Positions 28,355-37,468 of a DNA stretch of 64,000 bases are shown piece by piece. A program made the position numbers and the translations under genes. The notes below the pieces were generated by a model. That model ran no database searches, had not been told where the DNA came from, and saw nothing but the letters and a program-made list of their open reading frames with translations. The stretch is from CAMPJM01 sp964440915 (GTDB lineage Bacteria; Bacteroidota; Bacteroidia; Cytophagales; Cyclobacteriaceae): assembly GCA_964440915.1 (NCBI GenBank), contig CAYTTV010000011.1:1-64000 (forward strand). Direction: 5' to 3'. The stretch's first letter is position 1, and the number at the start of each line of letters is the position of its first letter.

Positions 28355-28369
28355 TTGTAATAATTACAA
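28355..28369. promoter_or_regulatory. Palindromic operator candidate between the regulator and susC of locus 2
   Basis: TTGTAAT-A-ATTACAA is a perfect 7+1+7 palindrome lying 54 bases before the regulator start and 207 bases before susC. Its position in the only divergent gap of the locus makes it a reasonable binding site for the regulator. The same half-site occurs at 19701-19712. The rest of 28302-28575 is A+T-rich with no gene. Confidence 0.38.
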
Positions 28370-28575
28370 GTTAAGGTAATAAAATAAATTTAAACATCAC
28401 TGTTATATCCCTTGAAGGTCAATTTAAGCATAAATTGAAGTAGTATTGATGTATTCAAATGTGTTTGATGATGTATTATTGTTGTAGTCAATTTTTTGGA
28501 ATTAGAATGCCATATGACCACTTTGTGCAAACGTTTCCGGTGAAGAGGAAACAATCACATAACTCTATAATAAAT

Positions 28576-31500
28576 ATGAAGAAACTATTACTGATTTTGA
28601 TGCTCTGTATGAGCTACGGAGCAGCCTTGGCACAGACGGTTTCTGGAAGGGTAACCTCTATGCTGGACGGAGAACCCCTTCCTGGTGCTAGCGTCGTAAT
28701 TAAAGGCACTACTAATGGTACTGTCACCGATATCGATGGCCGTTACCAATTGCAGGTGGCGGATAGCGATGCCACGCTTGCGTTTTCTTTTATAGGATAC
28801 AATACCCATGAAGAGGCCTTGGGTGGACGAAGCACAGTGGACGTAGTACTTATGGAAGATATTACAAGCCTTCAAGAGCTTGTAGTGGTAGGTTATGGCA
28901 CTGCAACCAAGAAGGAACTAACGGGTGCCGTGGCTTCGGTAAGTAGCGATAATATTCAAGCTCTGAATCCACAAAGGATTGATCAGGCTCTTCAAGGACA
29001 AGTTGCAGGCGTGAATATTACTTCTGCCTCAGGATCTCCTGGTGGGGCTATGAACATTAGGATAAGAGGTATTTCTACTAACCGCGACAACAACCCGCTG
29101 ATTTTGGTAGATGGTATCGACTATTCTGTGGGTGGCCTAAATGCACTAAACCCGTCTGATATTGAGAATGTTACTGTTTTGAAGGACGCAACTGCGGCTA
29201 TTTATGGAGTGAGGGGCGCCAATGGGGTGATTTTCATAACCACAAAAAAAGGGAAATTGAACACCAAGCCTGTACTTGAGTTCAATGGCTATTACGGTGT
29301 CCAGGAAACCTCTAAAAAGTTGAATTTGCTCAATGCACAAGAGTTTGCAGTATTGAAAAATGAAACTTATGCTGGCGGTGGATTAACTCCCCCCTATAAC
29401 AATACCAATCTTGGTAAAGGAACAGATTGGCAAGATGAGATTTTTCAAAGCGCGCCCATTCAGAGCTACAATCTCTCTGTATCAGGGGGGTCAGATAAAA
29501 CGGCTTATTCTATTGGAGGATCTTATTTGGATCAAGAAGGAATAGTGGGAGGCGATAAATCTTCCTTTAGGCGTTACAATGGCAGAATAAATCTAACTAC
29601 CGAGTTAGCTCCTAGGGTGAAATTTGAAAATGTTCTTCTGCTTTCGCGCGAAACAAGAAAAACACTCCCAGAAAATCATATTTCTTCCGTCCTATATAAT
29701 ACGATCAACGCTTCCCCCCTTAGAAATGTGCGTACTACAGAAGGCAGTTTTACTTATTTGGAAGAGTTTAGCGATATCATTAACCCAAGGGCACAGATTG
29801 CCAACTCCTTCAATGAGGCCATTACCAATAAGCTTACAGGTAAGCAGGAGTTGATGTATGAGATCAATAATAATTTTGATTTGACAGGTCGTGTAGGTTA
29901 CAATTATGCGGTAGTGGATTATAAAGGATTCTCTCCTTTGGTATATTATGGCGCTGGAAAAGCACAAAATACAGCTCAAGACGCTAATCTCACGCCTAAC
30001 ATTATAGATGGTGTAATAAACCACAATAGTGTAAGGGAAGAAAAGACAGTTTATTGGGATTATACTTTAGAAGCCTTTTTGAATTATGATAGAGTTTTTG
30101 CTGAAAATCATGGAGTGAAAGCTACCTTGGGTATTTCTGCAAAACATGACGAAGGAAGTAATTTGGGTGGAACAGGTTATGATATTCCTTACAACTCATA
30201 CAAATTCGCAGATATATCTTTGGCTGACCCCAACCATGCTTTGAACAGGACCTCCTCTTATCAGTATAGCAGCAGGCTCCTATCTTATTTTCTTAGGGGA
30301 GAGTATGATTATAAGCAACGTTATCTTTTTTCTGCTATCATCAGAAGAGATGCCTCCTCTAGGTTTGGAGAAAACAATCGCTTTGGGTACTTCCCTTCCT
30401 TTTCGGGAGCATGGATCATTTCCGATGAAAGTTTTTTTCCATCGGGCCTGACAGACTTTGCTAAAATACGAGCAAGTTATGGGGTTTTGGGAAATGACAG
30501 GATAGACAATTATCTATACATTGGACAATTAAATGGTTTGGGAATTTATCCTTTTGACGATGAATTGATCAATGGCATAGCTTTAGGCACGATGGGCAAT
30601 CCTGATCTAAAATGGGAAACCACACATCAGGCAAACTTTGGATTGGATTTGACTTTCCTTAATGGGAAGCTAGATTTAGGGCTTGACTATTATATCAAGA
30701 CAACGAGAGATTTGCTTTTCCCTCCTGATGTATCAGGTGTGCTGGGTGCATATGGTGCAGGTGGAAGTCCTCCAACAATCAATGCTGGAGATGTCAGAAA
30801 TAGCGGATTTGAGTTTCTGATAACGTATAACACACAAGTTAACAATGACTTCAGCTTTAATGTGAGTTATAATTTCGCCACATTAAAGAACGAGGTGATA
30901 GGTTTGCCTACTGGCGTCGACTTTTTTGAATATGGGGCTTTTAGTGTAGGAGGAGGCGCTGCTACAAGAATGGAAGTGGGCTATCCGATAGGATATTTCT
31001 TCGGCCACAAGACAGATGGGGTATATCAGACACAAGAAGAAATTGAAGCGAGAGGCGTATCACAAACTGGGGCCCAGCCTGGGGATTTGAGATTTGTAGA
31101 TGTGAGTGGGGATGGCGTGATCAGCTTTGGTGATAACTCCGACAAGACCATGATCGGTTCTCCTTTGCCGGATGTAACGATGGGTCTTAATCTTGGGTTG
31201 AATTATAAAAGCATCGATTTCTCTGCTAACATATACTCTTCTATTGGAAACGAGATACTCCGGAACTATGAAAGGCAACAGCCTTTGGCCAACTTGCTCA
31301 ACTACAGAATAGGGAGATGGACAGGGCCCGGGTCGACTAACGAGCATCCTCGTTTGGCAGAATCTACTGAGCATAGGAACAATGTGCTTTCCGATTATTT
31401 TGTAGAGGATGGTTCTTTTGTCCGGTTGAAAAATATTCAATTGGGCTATACTTTCCCTTCTAAGTTGACAGAGAGAATCGGTGGAAATCAATTCAGGCTA

Positions 31501-31650
31501 TATGTGTCAGCTACCAATTTGGTCACTTTAACCAAATACATGGGTTATGACCCCGACTTTTCTTCTGGTAGTGCTACCGCGGGAGGAATCGACTATGGAT
31601 TCTATCCTCAACCTAGGACTTTTATGTTAGGTGCAACCTTAAAATTTTAA
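28576..31650 (+). CDS. SusC/RagA-family TonB-linked outer membrane transporter (locus 2)
   Basis: Outer-membrane channel for oligosaccharide uptake, probably beta-1,3-glucan fragments given the GH16 genes that follow. The signal peptide is MKKLLLILMLCMSYGAALAQ. A CarboxypepD_reg-like domain spans about 22-105. The SusC hallmark ELVVVGYGTA is followed by a plug with ILVDGIDY and TAAIYGVRGANGVI, then a large barrel ending in LKF. The mature family length is normal (1024 residues from this start). I placed the start at the ATG at 28576, where the signal peptide begins; an upstream in-frame ATG at 28459 would add 39 residues that look non-coding. Only four bases separate the stop from susD. Confidence 0.93.
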   Translation: MKKLLLILMLCMSYGAALAQTVSGRVTSMLDGEPLPGASVVIKGTTNGTVTDIDGRYQLQVADSDATLAFSFIGYNTHEEALGGRSTVDVVLMEDITSLQELVVVGYGTATKKELTGAVASVSSDNIQALNPQRIDQALQGQVAGVNITSASGSPGGAMNIRIRGISTNRDNNPLILVDGIDYSVGGLNALNPSDIENVTVLKDATAAIYGVRGANGVIFITTKKGKLNTKPVLEFNGYYGVQETSKKLNLLNAQEFAVLKNETYAGGGLTPPYNNTNLGKGTDWQDEIFQSAPIQSYNLSVSGGSDKTAYSIGGSYLDQEGIVGGDKSSFRRYNGRINLTTELAPRVKFENVLLLSRETRKTLPENHISSVLYNTINASPLRNVRTTEGSFTYLEEFSDIINPRAQIANSFNEAITNKLTGKQELMYEINNNFDLTGRVGYNYAVVDYKGFSPLVYYGAGKAQNTAQDANLTPNIIDGVINHNSVREEKTVYWDYTLEAFLNYDRVFAENHGVKATLGISAKHDEGSNLGGTGYDIPYNSYKFADISLADPNHALNRTSSYQYSSRLLSYFLRGEYDYKQRYLFSAIIRRDASSRFGENNRFGYFPSFSGAWIISDESFFPSGLTDFAKIRASYGVLGNDRIDNYLYIGQLNGLGIYPFDDELINGIALGTMGNPDLKWETTHQANFGLDLTFLNGKLDLGLDYYIKTTRDLLFPPDVSGVLGAYGAGGSPPTINAGDVRNSGFEFLITYNTQVNNDFSFNVSYNFATLKNEVIGLPTGVDFFEYGAFSVGGGAATRMEVGYPIGYFFGHKTDGVYQTQEEIEARGVSQTGAQPGDLRFVDVSGDGVISFGDNSDKTMIGSPLPDVTMGLNLGLNYKSIDFSANIYSSIGNEILRNYERQQPLANLLNYRIGRWTGPGSTNEHPRLAESTEHRNNVLSDYFVEDGSFVRLKNIQLGYTFPSKLTERIGGNQFRLYVSATNLVTLTKYMGYDPDFSSGSATAGGIDYGFYPQPRTFMLGATLKF

Positions 31651-31654
31651 TCTG

Positions 31655-33133
31655 ATGAACTTTAAATATAAAATATCAACATTTCTGCTCAGTGCTGTTT
31701 TGTTTTTTGCTACAGCCTGTGATGATTTTGTAGACATAGGGCCGGAGTACTCTCAGGATGCCGATAATTATTTCCTGTCTCCTGAAGACTATGAAAAGGC
31801 CCTGATAGGAGCATACGATTTATTGCAGACTTCTTATCTCGGTGTATGGATAGGAGAAATCGCTTCTGACAATAGCATAGCAGGTGGTGAGAGTGCTACC
31901 GATACAGAGGGCTTACATCAGATAGATAATATGGCACACGGAGGAGTAAATGCAGAATTGCGAAGTGTTTGGCGCTATATGTATGCGGGTATCACGCGAG
32001 CGAATTATATGTTCGAGAACCGTGACAACATAGAGTTTGAAGGCAAAGATCGTATCTATGCTGAGGCTTCCTTCCTCCGTGCTTACTATTATTTCGAACT
32101 AGTTAAGTTTTTTGGAGATGTTCCCCTGATTGTCGATAAACGCTTAGGGGCTCAGGAAGTGACTTCACTAGTGCGTACTCCCAAAAATGAAGTATATAGC
32201 CAAATTGAGGCTGACCTTAAATATGCTGCCGAGCACTTGGATTGGACCACACCTGTTAAGGGGAGGATTACAAAAGGTGCTGCGTTGTCATTGTTAGGAA
32301 AGGCCTATTTGTACCAGAATAAGTTCACAGAGGCGGCCAATACCTTAGATCAGGTAATTCACGAAGGCCCCTATACCTTATTTGGTGATTTTAGCACGCT
32401 ATTTAGAGTGGCTTCTGAGAACAATAGTGAAACCGTTTTTGATATCCAATATATAGGTTTTCTAGGAGGTAGTTATGGTTGCTTCGTGTGTTTAGAAGGC
32501 AATGCCGCAGTAGGCTTTCACGGTATCAGAAATTATAATGGCCCTATTTATGGCGACGGCAATAGCTATAATTTGCCCACACAAAACCTCGTAGACGCAT
32601 TCGAAGCCGGCGATCCCCGGTTGGAAGCTTCCGTATTGGATATAGAAGCGTTTAAAGCACAGCATCCTGAAGTTACTTATGTGGAAGGTGCTGGAGGGCA
32701 CACAGGGTATTATAACCATAAATACCTCAAACGAAAAGATGAATTAGGTTTACCTGATGACGATTTGACAAGTCCTGTTAATCACAGGGTCATCCGGTAT
32801 GCCGATGTACTACTTATGGCAGCAGAGGCCCATAACAGAAAGCCTGGGCCTAATGATGAACTAGCCAGGCAGTACCTGAACGAAGTAAGAGATCGGGTAG
32901 ATATGCCCGCAATCAATGCTTCTGGAGAAGCCCTCACTGAAGCGATATACCACGAGCGTCGGGTTGAGCTTGCTGGAGAAGGGCTGCGCTTCTTTGACCT
33001 TGTGAGGACAGGAAAGGCGGCCGAAGCCATAGAAAGCTTCAAGACCGGCACGCATGAGGTGTTCCCTATCCCACAAGCCGAAATCGATTTGGCTGGAGGG
33101 AACTGGTCGCAAAATCCAGGTTATAACCCATAA
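31655..33133 (+). CDS. SusD/RagB-family glycan-binding lipoprotein (locus 2)
   Basis: Partner lipoprotein of the preceding SusC. The signal ends at ATAC (Cys22), followed by DDFVDIGPEYSQD. Family landmarks are AEASFLRAYYYFELVKFFGDVPL, GAALSLLGKAYLYQNKFTEA, RYADVLLMAAEAHNR and HERRVELAGEGLRFFDLVRTG, with a C-terminal FPIPQAEID and NPGYNP. The 492-residue length is typical. The gene is nearly contiguous with susC (four bases) and with the next gene (eleven bases), so the operon structure is clear. Confidence 0.94.
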   Translation: MNFKYKISTFLLSAVLFFATACDDFVDIGPEYSQDADNYFLSPEDYEKALIGAYDLLQTSYLGVWIGEIASDNSIAGGESATDTEGLHQIDNMAHGGVNAELRSVWRYMYAGITRANYMFENRDNIEFEGKDRIYAEASFLRAYYYFELVKFFGDVPLIVDKRLGAQEVTSLVRTPKNEVYSQIEADLKYAAEHLDWTTPVKGRITKGAALSLLGKAYLYQNKFTEAANTLDQVIHEGPYTLFGDFSTLFRVASENNSETVFDIQYIGFLGGSYGCFVCLEGNAAVGFHGIRNYNGPIYGDGNSYNLPTQNLVDAFEAGDPRLEASVLDIEAFKAQHPEVTYVEGAGGHTGYYNHKYLKRKDELGLPDDDLTSPVNHRVIRYADVLLMAAEAHNRKPGPNDELARQYLNEVRDRVDMPAINASGEALTEAIYHERRVELAGEGLRFFDLVRTGKAAEAIESFKTGTHEVFPIPQAEIDLAGGNWSQNPGYNP

Positions 33134-33144
33134 ACATTAATCCT

Positions 33145-35058
33145 ATGAAAAAATTAATATATAATATATTGCTATTCCTGAGCTTTCAGTTTGTGATTTC
33201 AGGATGTGAAGATGAGTTTAAGCTAGGAGAGGCACCTACACAAGAAGAGGCTGTTTTTACTTATACCGCAAGCGATGAAAATGATAATATCATTCTTTTC
33301 TCGAATGCTTCCAGCGGTATTAAGCATTGGGATTTTGGCAACGGGAGCAAGGCAAATGGCAACCAAGTAAGGGCGGTCTATCCTACTAAGGGAACGTATA
33401 TGGTTACTTTGACTATTTACGGCAAGGGTGGAAGCGTTTTTTCGACCCAAGAAATCGTGATCGCTGAAACAGATCCTACATTGCTAGACATTCCCGTTTA
33501 TAATTTCCTGACTGGTGGAGCAGATGCTTTGGAGGGAAAAACCTGGGTAATGGATAAAGACAGAGATGGGCATTTTGGTATTGGGCCTGCTGCAGGCGAT
33601 TGGCCTGAATGGTATTCTGCCAAAGCCAATGAGAAGGCAGGCAGGGGACTATATAATGATGAAATCACCTTTAAGCTGGATGGGTTTGCCTTGCAAATCG
33701 AAACAAATGGTGATGTATATGTAAATGGTGCTTTCTCATCTGATCTTCCTGGAGCTGTACCAGAACCAGAAGGCGGTGATTTTATTGCTCCCTATACAGC
33801 ACCCGATAATATGACATGGTCACTTGTAGAAGTCTCGGAAGGCAAATGGCAGTTGAATATAGCAGGAGGCGGGTTTATTGGGTATTATTCTGGTGGAGCT
33901 ACGTCATATGAAGTGATGAGTCTGTCGGAAAATGAGTTGTTTATTCGTTCTGTCCAGAGAAATGAACCTGGGAATGTCTGGTATCAACGCTTTATACCCA
34001 AGGGTTATGTACCTCCGGTAGAAGAGCCTGAAGAGCCAGAAACCTCCGCCCTTCCTGTTGATTTTGAAGGCACTGAACCTCCTTTCAACGGTTTTGAAGG
34101 CGGTTCCTATGAATTGGCGGACAACCCCGATGTCAGTGGCATTAACACCAGCGCCAAGGTTGGAAAAGCCATAAAAAATGCCGGAGCACAACCTTGGGCA
34201 GGTATCGAAACGGTATTGGCGGAAGACCTAGATTTTACGCTCAACAATCTTATTAAGATGAAAGTGTATGCTCCGAAGACAGGCGTGGTGAACTTTAAAA
34301 TAGAAAACAAGGACAACTCTGCTATGAGTATGGAAGTGGGAGTAAATGTTACCAAAGTAGGGGAGTGGGAAGAATTGACGTTTGACTTCTCCGCTGCCGA
34401 CCCAGCCAATACTTACAATAAAATAGCCTTGTTTTTTGATTTTATGGTTGCGGACGAAAGCGAGTTTTATTTTGACGATATCAGACAAGCTGCCGAAATG
34501 CCGGAATTAACGGAAGCGGACTTAACAGGAGGGTCTTCCAAAACCTGGAAACTCAGACCTGCGGCGGGCTCATTCGGTGTTGGGCAAGGAAAAGGCATGG
34601 ATAATTACTGGCCGGCTGGTAATGACATTTCCGCAGACCGCCCTTGTTTGTTCAATGATGAGTTTATTTTCAAAAGCGGAGGCATATATGAATATGACAG
34701 CAAAGGAGATATCTTCGGAGAAGGTTATTTGGGTGTATCCCCTGATGGTTGTGTAGATGAGTCTGAATTGGCTCCAGAAGCTGCTGCTTGGGCCTCGGGA
34801 ACGCATAGCTTTACATTTACTCCCGCCACAGAAACAGATCCGGCCTATATCACTGTCACTGGTACAGGAGCATTTATTGCATTGCCTAAAGCTTATAATG
34901 GAGGAGAACATTCAGCAGGCCCACCTCCAACTGAAGGGTCTGTACAATATGAAGTTTATGGCTATACCAAAAATGCCACCAATGAAGCCCTTTTCTTGAC
35001 CTTGGATATTTCTGGAACGGGAGAAACTTATTGGAGCTTTGTATTAATCGCCGAATAA
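33145..35058 (+). CDS. PKD-domain surface lipoprotein with duplicated module; probable glycan-binding protein
   Basis: In the position of a SusE/SGBP-like surface glycan-binding protein. The lipoprotein signal ends at ISGC (Cys21). A PKD domain spans about 35-112 (KHWDFGNGSK, YPTKGTYMVTLTIYG). A module beginning KTWVMD at 132 and running to about 285 is repeated from KTWKLRP at 466 to the C-terminus. Both copies share FGxG, a W-P pair, NDExxFK and a GD turn. Between them (about 300-455) is a beta-rich segment resembling a jelly-roll carbohydrate-binding domain (VNFKIENKDNSAM, EFYFDDIRQ). No catalytic motif is recognised. It lies in one operon with SusCD and GH16, which suggests binding of beta-glucan outside the cell; this function is inferred. 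Confidence 0.8.
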   Translation: MKKLIYNILLFLSFQFVISGCEDEFKLGEAPTQEEAVFTYTASDENDNIILFSNASSGIKHWDFGNGSKANGNQVRAVYPTKGTYMVTLTIYGKGGSVFSTQEIVIAETDPTLLDIPVYNFLTGGADALEGKTWVMDKDRDGHFGIGPAAGDWPEWYSAKANEKAGRGLYNDEITFKLDGFALQIETNGDVYVNGAFSSDLPGAVPEPEGGDFIAPYTAPDNMTWSLVEVSEGKWQLNIAGGGFIGYYSGGATSYEVMSLSENELFIRSVQRNEPGNVWYQRFIPKGYVPPVEEPEEPETSALPVDFEGTEPPFNGFEGGSYELADNPDVSGINTSAKVGKAIKNAGAQPWAGIETVLAEDLDFTLNNLIKMKVYAPKTGVVNFKIENKDNSAMSMEVGVNVTKVGEWEELTFDFSAADPANTYNKIALFFDFMVADESEFYFDDIRQAAEMPELTEADLTGGSSKTWKLRPAAGSFGVGQGKGMDNYWPAGNDISADRPCLFNDEFIFKSGGIYEYDSKGDIFGEGYLGVSPDGCVDESELAPEAAAWASGTHSFTFTPATETDPAYITVTGTGAFIALPKAYNGGEHSAGPPPTEGSVQYEVYGYTKNATNEALFLTLDISGTGETYWSFVLIAE

Positions 35059-35133
35059 TGTCCTTACAGGTAGTCAACTCTTAGGTGGCTACCTGTTCAA
35101 GCAAATAGTTTTAAATTATTGAAAGACAATCTT

Positions 35134-36261
35134 ATGAAAAATATAAAAATATTAATGCTGCTCTTCTTGACAGGCCTTATAGGAACAGCCTGTCAAGAGG
35201 ATGAAGGTTCACCCCAATTAACAGCACCGAGCAACCTGTCCATAACGACTACTCCAACAGAAGATAAACCGGGAGAGATAACGGTTGCTTTCTGGGCTGA
35301 AAATGCGAACTACTATAAGATTTATTTTGGGGTAAATGAAAACGAAAGACCTGTTGAAGTAAGACAAGGATCCGCTACTTACACCTACACCGAATCTGGA
35401 AAGTATACCATAAAAGTAAGGGCGCACGCAAATGATGCTGTATATGTAGAAAAGACCCAAGAGGTTACCATTGATCTTGGAGATAATGGTGAGATTACGG
35501 ATGAAGGGTATGCCACTCCTGAAAGTTATGACGGCATGACTTTGGTTTGGCGGGACGAGTTTGACGGCGACGCCTTGAATTCCAGCAACTGGACACATGA
35601 AATTGGTACTGGCGAATGGGGCTGGGGCAATAATGAGCTTCAGTATTACCGTCAAGAAAACACTGCAGTAAGAGATGGATACTTGTTCATTACAGCCCAA
35701 GAGGAAGCTTTTGAAGGCAGTGATTACACTTCATCTCGTATCATAACCCAAGGCAAACAGTCTTTTCAATATGGCAGGATCGATATTAGAGCTAAGTTGC
35801 CGTATGGGCAAGGCATATGGCCGGCACTATGGTTGTTGGGCGATAACTTCGCTACTGACGGATGGCCAAAGTCTGGTGAAATAGACCTTATGGAAATGGT
35901 TGGCGGAGGAGAAAAGGATAGTCAAGTTCACGGAACCATTCACTGGGATAACAACGGAGCACATGCTTCTTATGGCAGCGGCGATGCTAGTGGCCCTTAT
36001 ACACTCTCCAATGGAAAATTTGCTGATGAATTCCATGTTTTTACGATCATTTGGGATGAAAATGCCATCAAATGGTTGGTGGATGACGAGCAGTTTTTTG
36101 AGGCCGATATCAAGCCGGAAGGGCTGAGCGAATTCCATCAAAAGTTCTTCCTGATATTCAACGTAGCTGTAGGGGGGCAATGGCCTGGAAGTCCGAATGC
36201 AAGCACCGCTTTCCCGCAACAATTAATAGTGGACTATGTGAGGGTCTTCCAAGAAAATTAG
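35134..36261 (+). CDS. GH16 beta-glucanase (laminarinase-like) lipoprotein with N-terminal PKD-like domain
   Basis: Predicted endo-acting beta-1,3- or mixed-linkage glucanase at the cell surface. The lipoprotein signal ends at GTAC (Cys20). An immunoglobulin/PKD-like domain spans about 25-110. The GH16 catalytic domain (about 125-375) contains LVWRDEFDG, GWGNNELQYY, IWPALWLLG and the active-site sequence WPKSGEIDLMEMVG, where Glu249 is the nucleophile, Asp251 assists and Glu254 is the acid/base, numbered from this start. The C-terminal NVAVGGQWPG and VDYVRVFQ are also typical. The ATG at 35134 is preferred to a TTG at 35119. It is the last gene before a terminator hairpin, 75 bases after the PKD gene. 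Confidence 0.93.
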   Translation: MKNIKILMLLFLTGLIGTACQEDEGSPQLTAPSNLSITTTPTEDKPGEITVAFWAENANYYKIYFGVNENERPVEVRQGSATYTYTESGKYTIKVRAHANDAVYVEKTQEVTIDLGDNGEITDEGYATPESYDGMTLVWRDEFDGDALNSSNWTHEIGTGEWGWGNNELQYYRQENTAVRDGYLFITAQEEAFEGSDYTSSRIITQGKQSFQYGRIDIRAKLPYGQGIWPALWLLGDNFATDGWPKSGEIDLMEMVGGGEKDSQVHGTIHWDNNGAHASYGSGDASGPYTLSNGKFADEFHVFTIIWDENAIKWLVDDEQFFEADIKPEGLSEFHQKFFLIFNVAVGGQWPGSPNASTAFPQQLIVDYVRVFQEN

Positions 36262-36268
36262 ATTCAGA

Positions 36269-36307
36269 ACAGTTGGTGGTCGAATCTGTATTTTGACTAC
36301 CAACTGT
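36269..36307 (+). terminator. Terminator hairpin after the first GH16 gene
   Basis: ACAGTTGGTGGTC at 36269-36281 pairs with GACTACCAACTGT at 36295-36307: thirteen positions with one G-U pair and a 13-base loop. It begins seven bases after the stop codon and is followed by a T-containing stretch. It probably ends or attenuates the SusCD-GH16 transcript before the second GH16 gene. Confidence 0.65.
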
Positions 36308-36410
36308 GCTCATTCATTTTAAAACAATTCTTTAAACTTAAGCTTGGAGTTCGGCACTATCGATTACGGTAGCTAAGGATTGCCTTATGCTTATTCTAAA
36401 ATATATGACT

Positions 36411-37241
36411 ATGGATTTTCGTCCCGTTTTATCACCAATACTGCTTTTGGTATTGGTCCTGTTTTCCTTTTGTCAATCCAAAGAATCTTCAATGAAGCTG
36501 GTATGGAGCGACGAGTTTGACTATGAGGGTGCCCCAAACCCAGCACTTTGGGACTATGATGAAGGAAATGGCTGCCCAACACTTTGTGGTTGGGGAAATA
36601 ATGAACTTCAGTATTATACGAATGATGAAGAGAATGTGAGGGTAGAAGATGGAAAACTTGTCATAGAGGCCCATAAGGCAGATTACGCAGAAAGTAGCTA
36701 TACCTCCGCAAAGATAAAGTCTAAAAATAAATCCTGGCAGTATGCCTACATTGAGATAAAGGCAAAATTGCCTGCTGGACGTGGCACATGGCCGGCTGTA
36801 TGGATGATGCCCGAAAATCCCATTTATGGTAGTTGGCCCAAAAGCGGTGAAATTGACATTATGGAGCATGTAGGGTATGATCCAGGAGTGGTTCATGGAA
36901 CAGTGCATACAGAGGCTTTTAACCACTCCATTGGCACACAGGTGGGCAAGCAAACTACAGTGACTGACTTCGATACGGATTTTCATGTCTATGCCATCAA
37001 TTGGACCGAAGATCGAATAGAATTTTTTGTGGACGGCAATAAATACCAGGAATTTAAAAACAATGGTAATGGACCTGCTGCATGGCCTTTCGACCATCCT
37101 TTTTACCTTATTTTAAATGTAGCGGTAGGAGGTAACTGGGGTGGTGCTGAAGGAGTGGATGATTCCATTTGGCCCCAAAGAATGGAAGTAGATTACGTAA
37201 GGGTATATGAGCCATTAGCACCTAGGGATACGGTGGAGTAA
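36411..37241 (+). CDS. Second GH16 beta-glucanase lipoprotein
   Basis: Another GH16 enzyme, consisting almost entirely of the catalytic domain. The lipoprotein-type signal ends at FSFC (Cys21). Landmarks are LVWSDEFDYEG, GWGNNELQYYT, TWPAVWMMPE and the active site WPKSGEIDIMEHVG, with Glu147, Asp149 and Glu152 from this start. Near the C-terminus are NVAVGGNWGG and MEVDYVRVYEP. Unlike its neighbour it has no accessory domain. Three in-frame ATGs (36387, 36405, 36411) are possible; 36411 gives the tidiest signal peptide. It is separated from the first GH16 gene by a terminator hairpin and may have its own promoter in 36308-36410, though I see no clear one. Confidence 0.92.
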   Translation: MDFRPVLSPILLLVLVLFSFCQSKESSMKLVWSDEFDYEGAPNPALWDYDEGNGCPTLCGWGNNELQYYTNDEENVRVEDGKLVIEAHKADYAESSYTSAKIKSKNKSWQYAYIEIKAKLPAGRGTWPAVWMMPENPIYGSWPKSGEIDIMEHVGYDPGVVHGTVHTEAFNHSIGTQVGKQTTVTDFDTDFHVYAINWTEDRIEFFVDGNKYQEFKNNGNGPAAWPFDHPFYLILNVAVGGNWGGAEGVDDSIWPQRMEVDYVRVYEPLAPRDTVE

Positions 37242-37404
37242 TAGGGAGAAAGGATTTTAGATGCTAGATGCAAGAATAGGCAGTAGGCAATTGGCAGTAA
37301 GCAAGTGCTAATTTCTAAGCATTCAGCGGCTGGCAATTGGCAAGGACTGTACTGTTGTAGTCATCGACGAAGTAGAGATTGGAAAGCCCCTTTCAGAGCG
37401 GAAG

Positions 37405-37460
37405 GGTTTATCCTCTTTCCTATGGTTTGTGTTCACAAGCTATAAGAAAGAGGATGAACC
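37405..37460. terminator. 27-bp near-perfect hairpin between convergent genes
   Basis: Bases 37405-37431 pair with 37434-37460. Only one position mismatches and three are G-U pairs, leaving a two-base centre. It occupies the end of the convergent gap between the second GH16 gene and the SIMPL gene and can end both transcripts. It is unusually long for a simple terminator. The preceding 37255-37340 contains short degenerate repeats of the kinds TAGATGC and GGCAATTGGCA. Confidence 0.6.
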
Positions 37461-37468
37461 ATTGTTAA

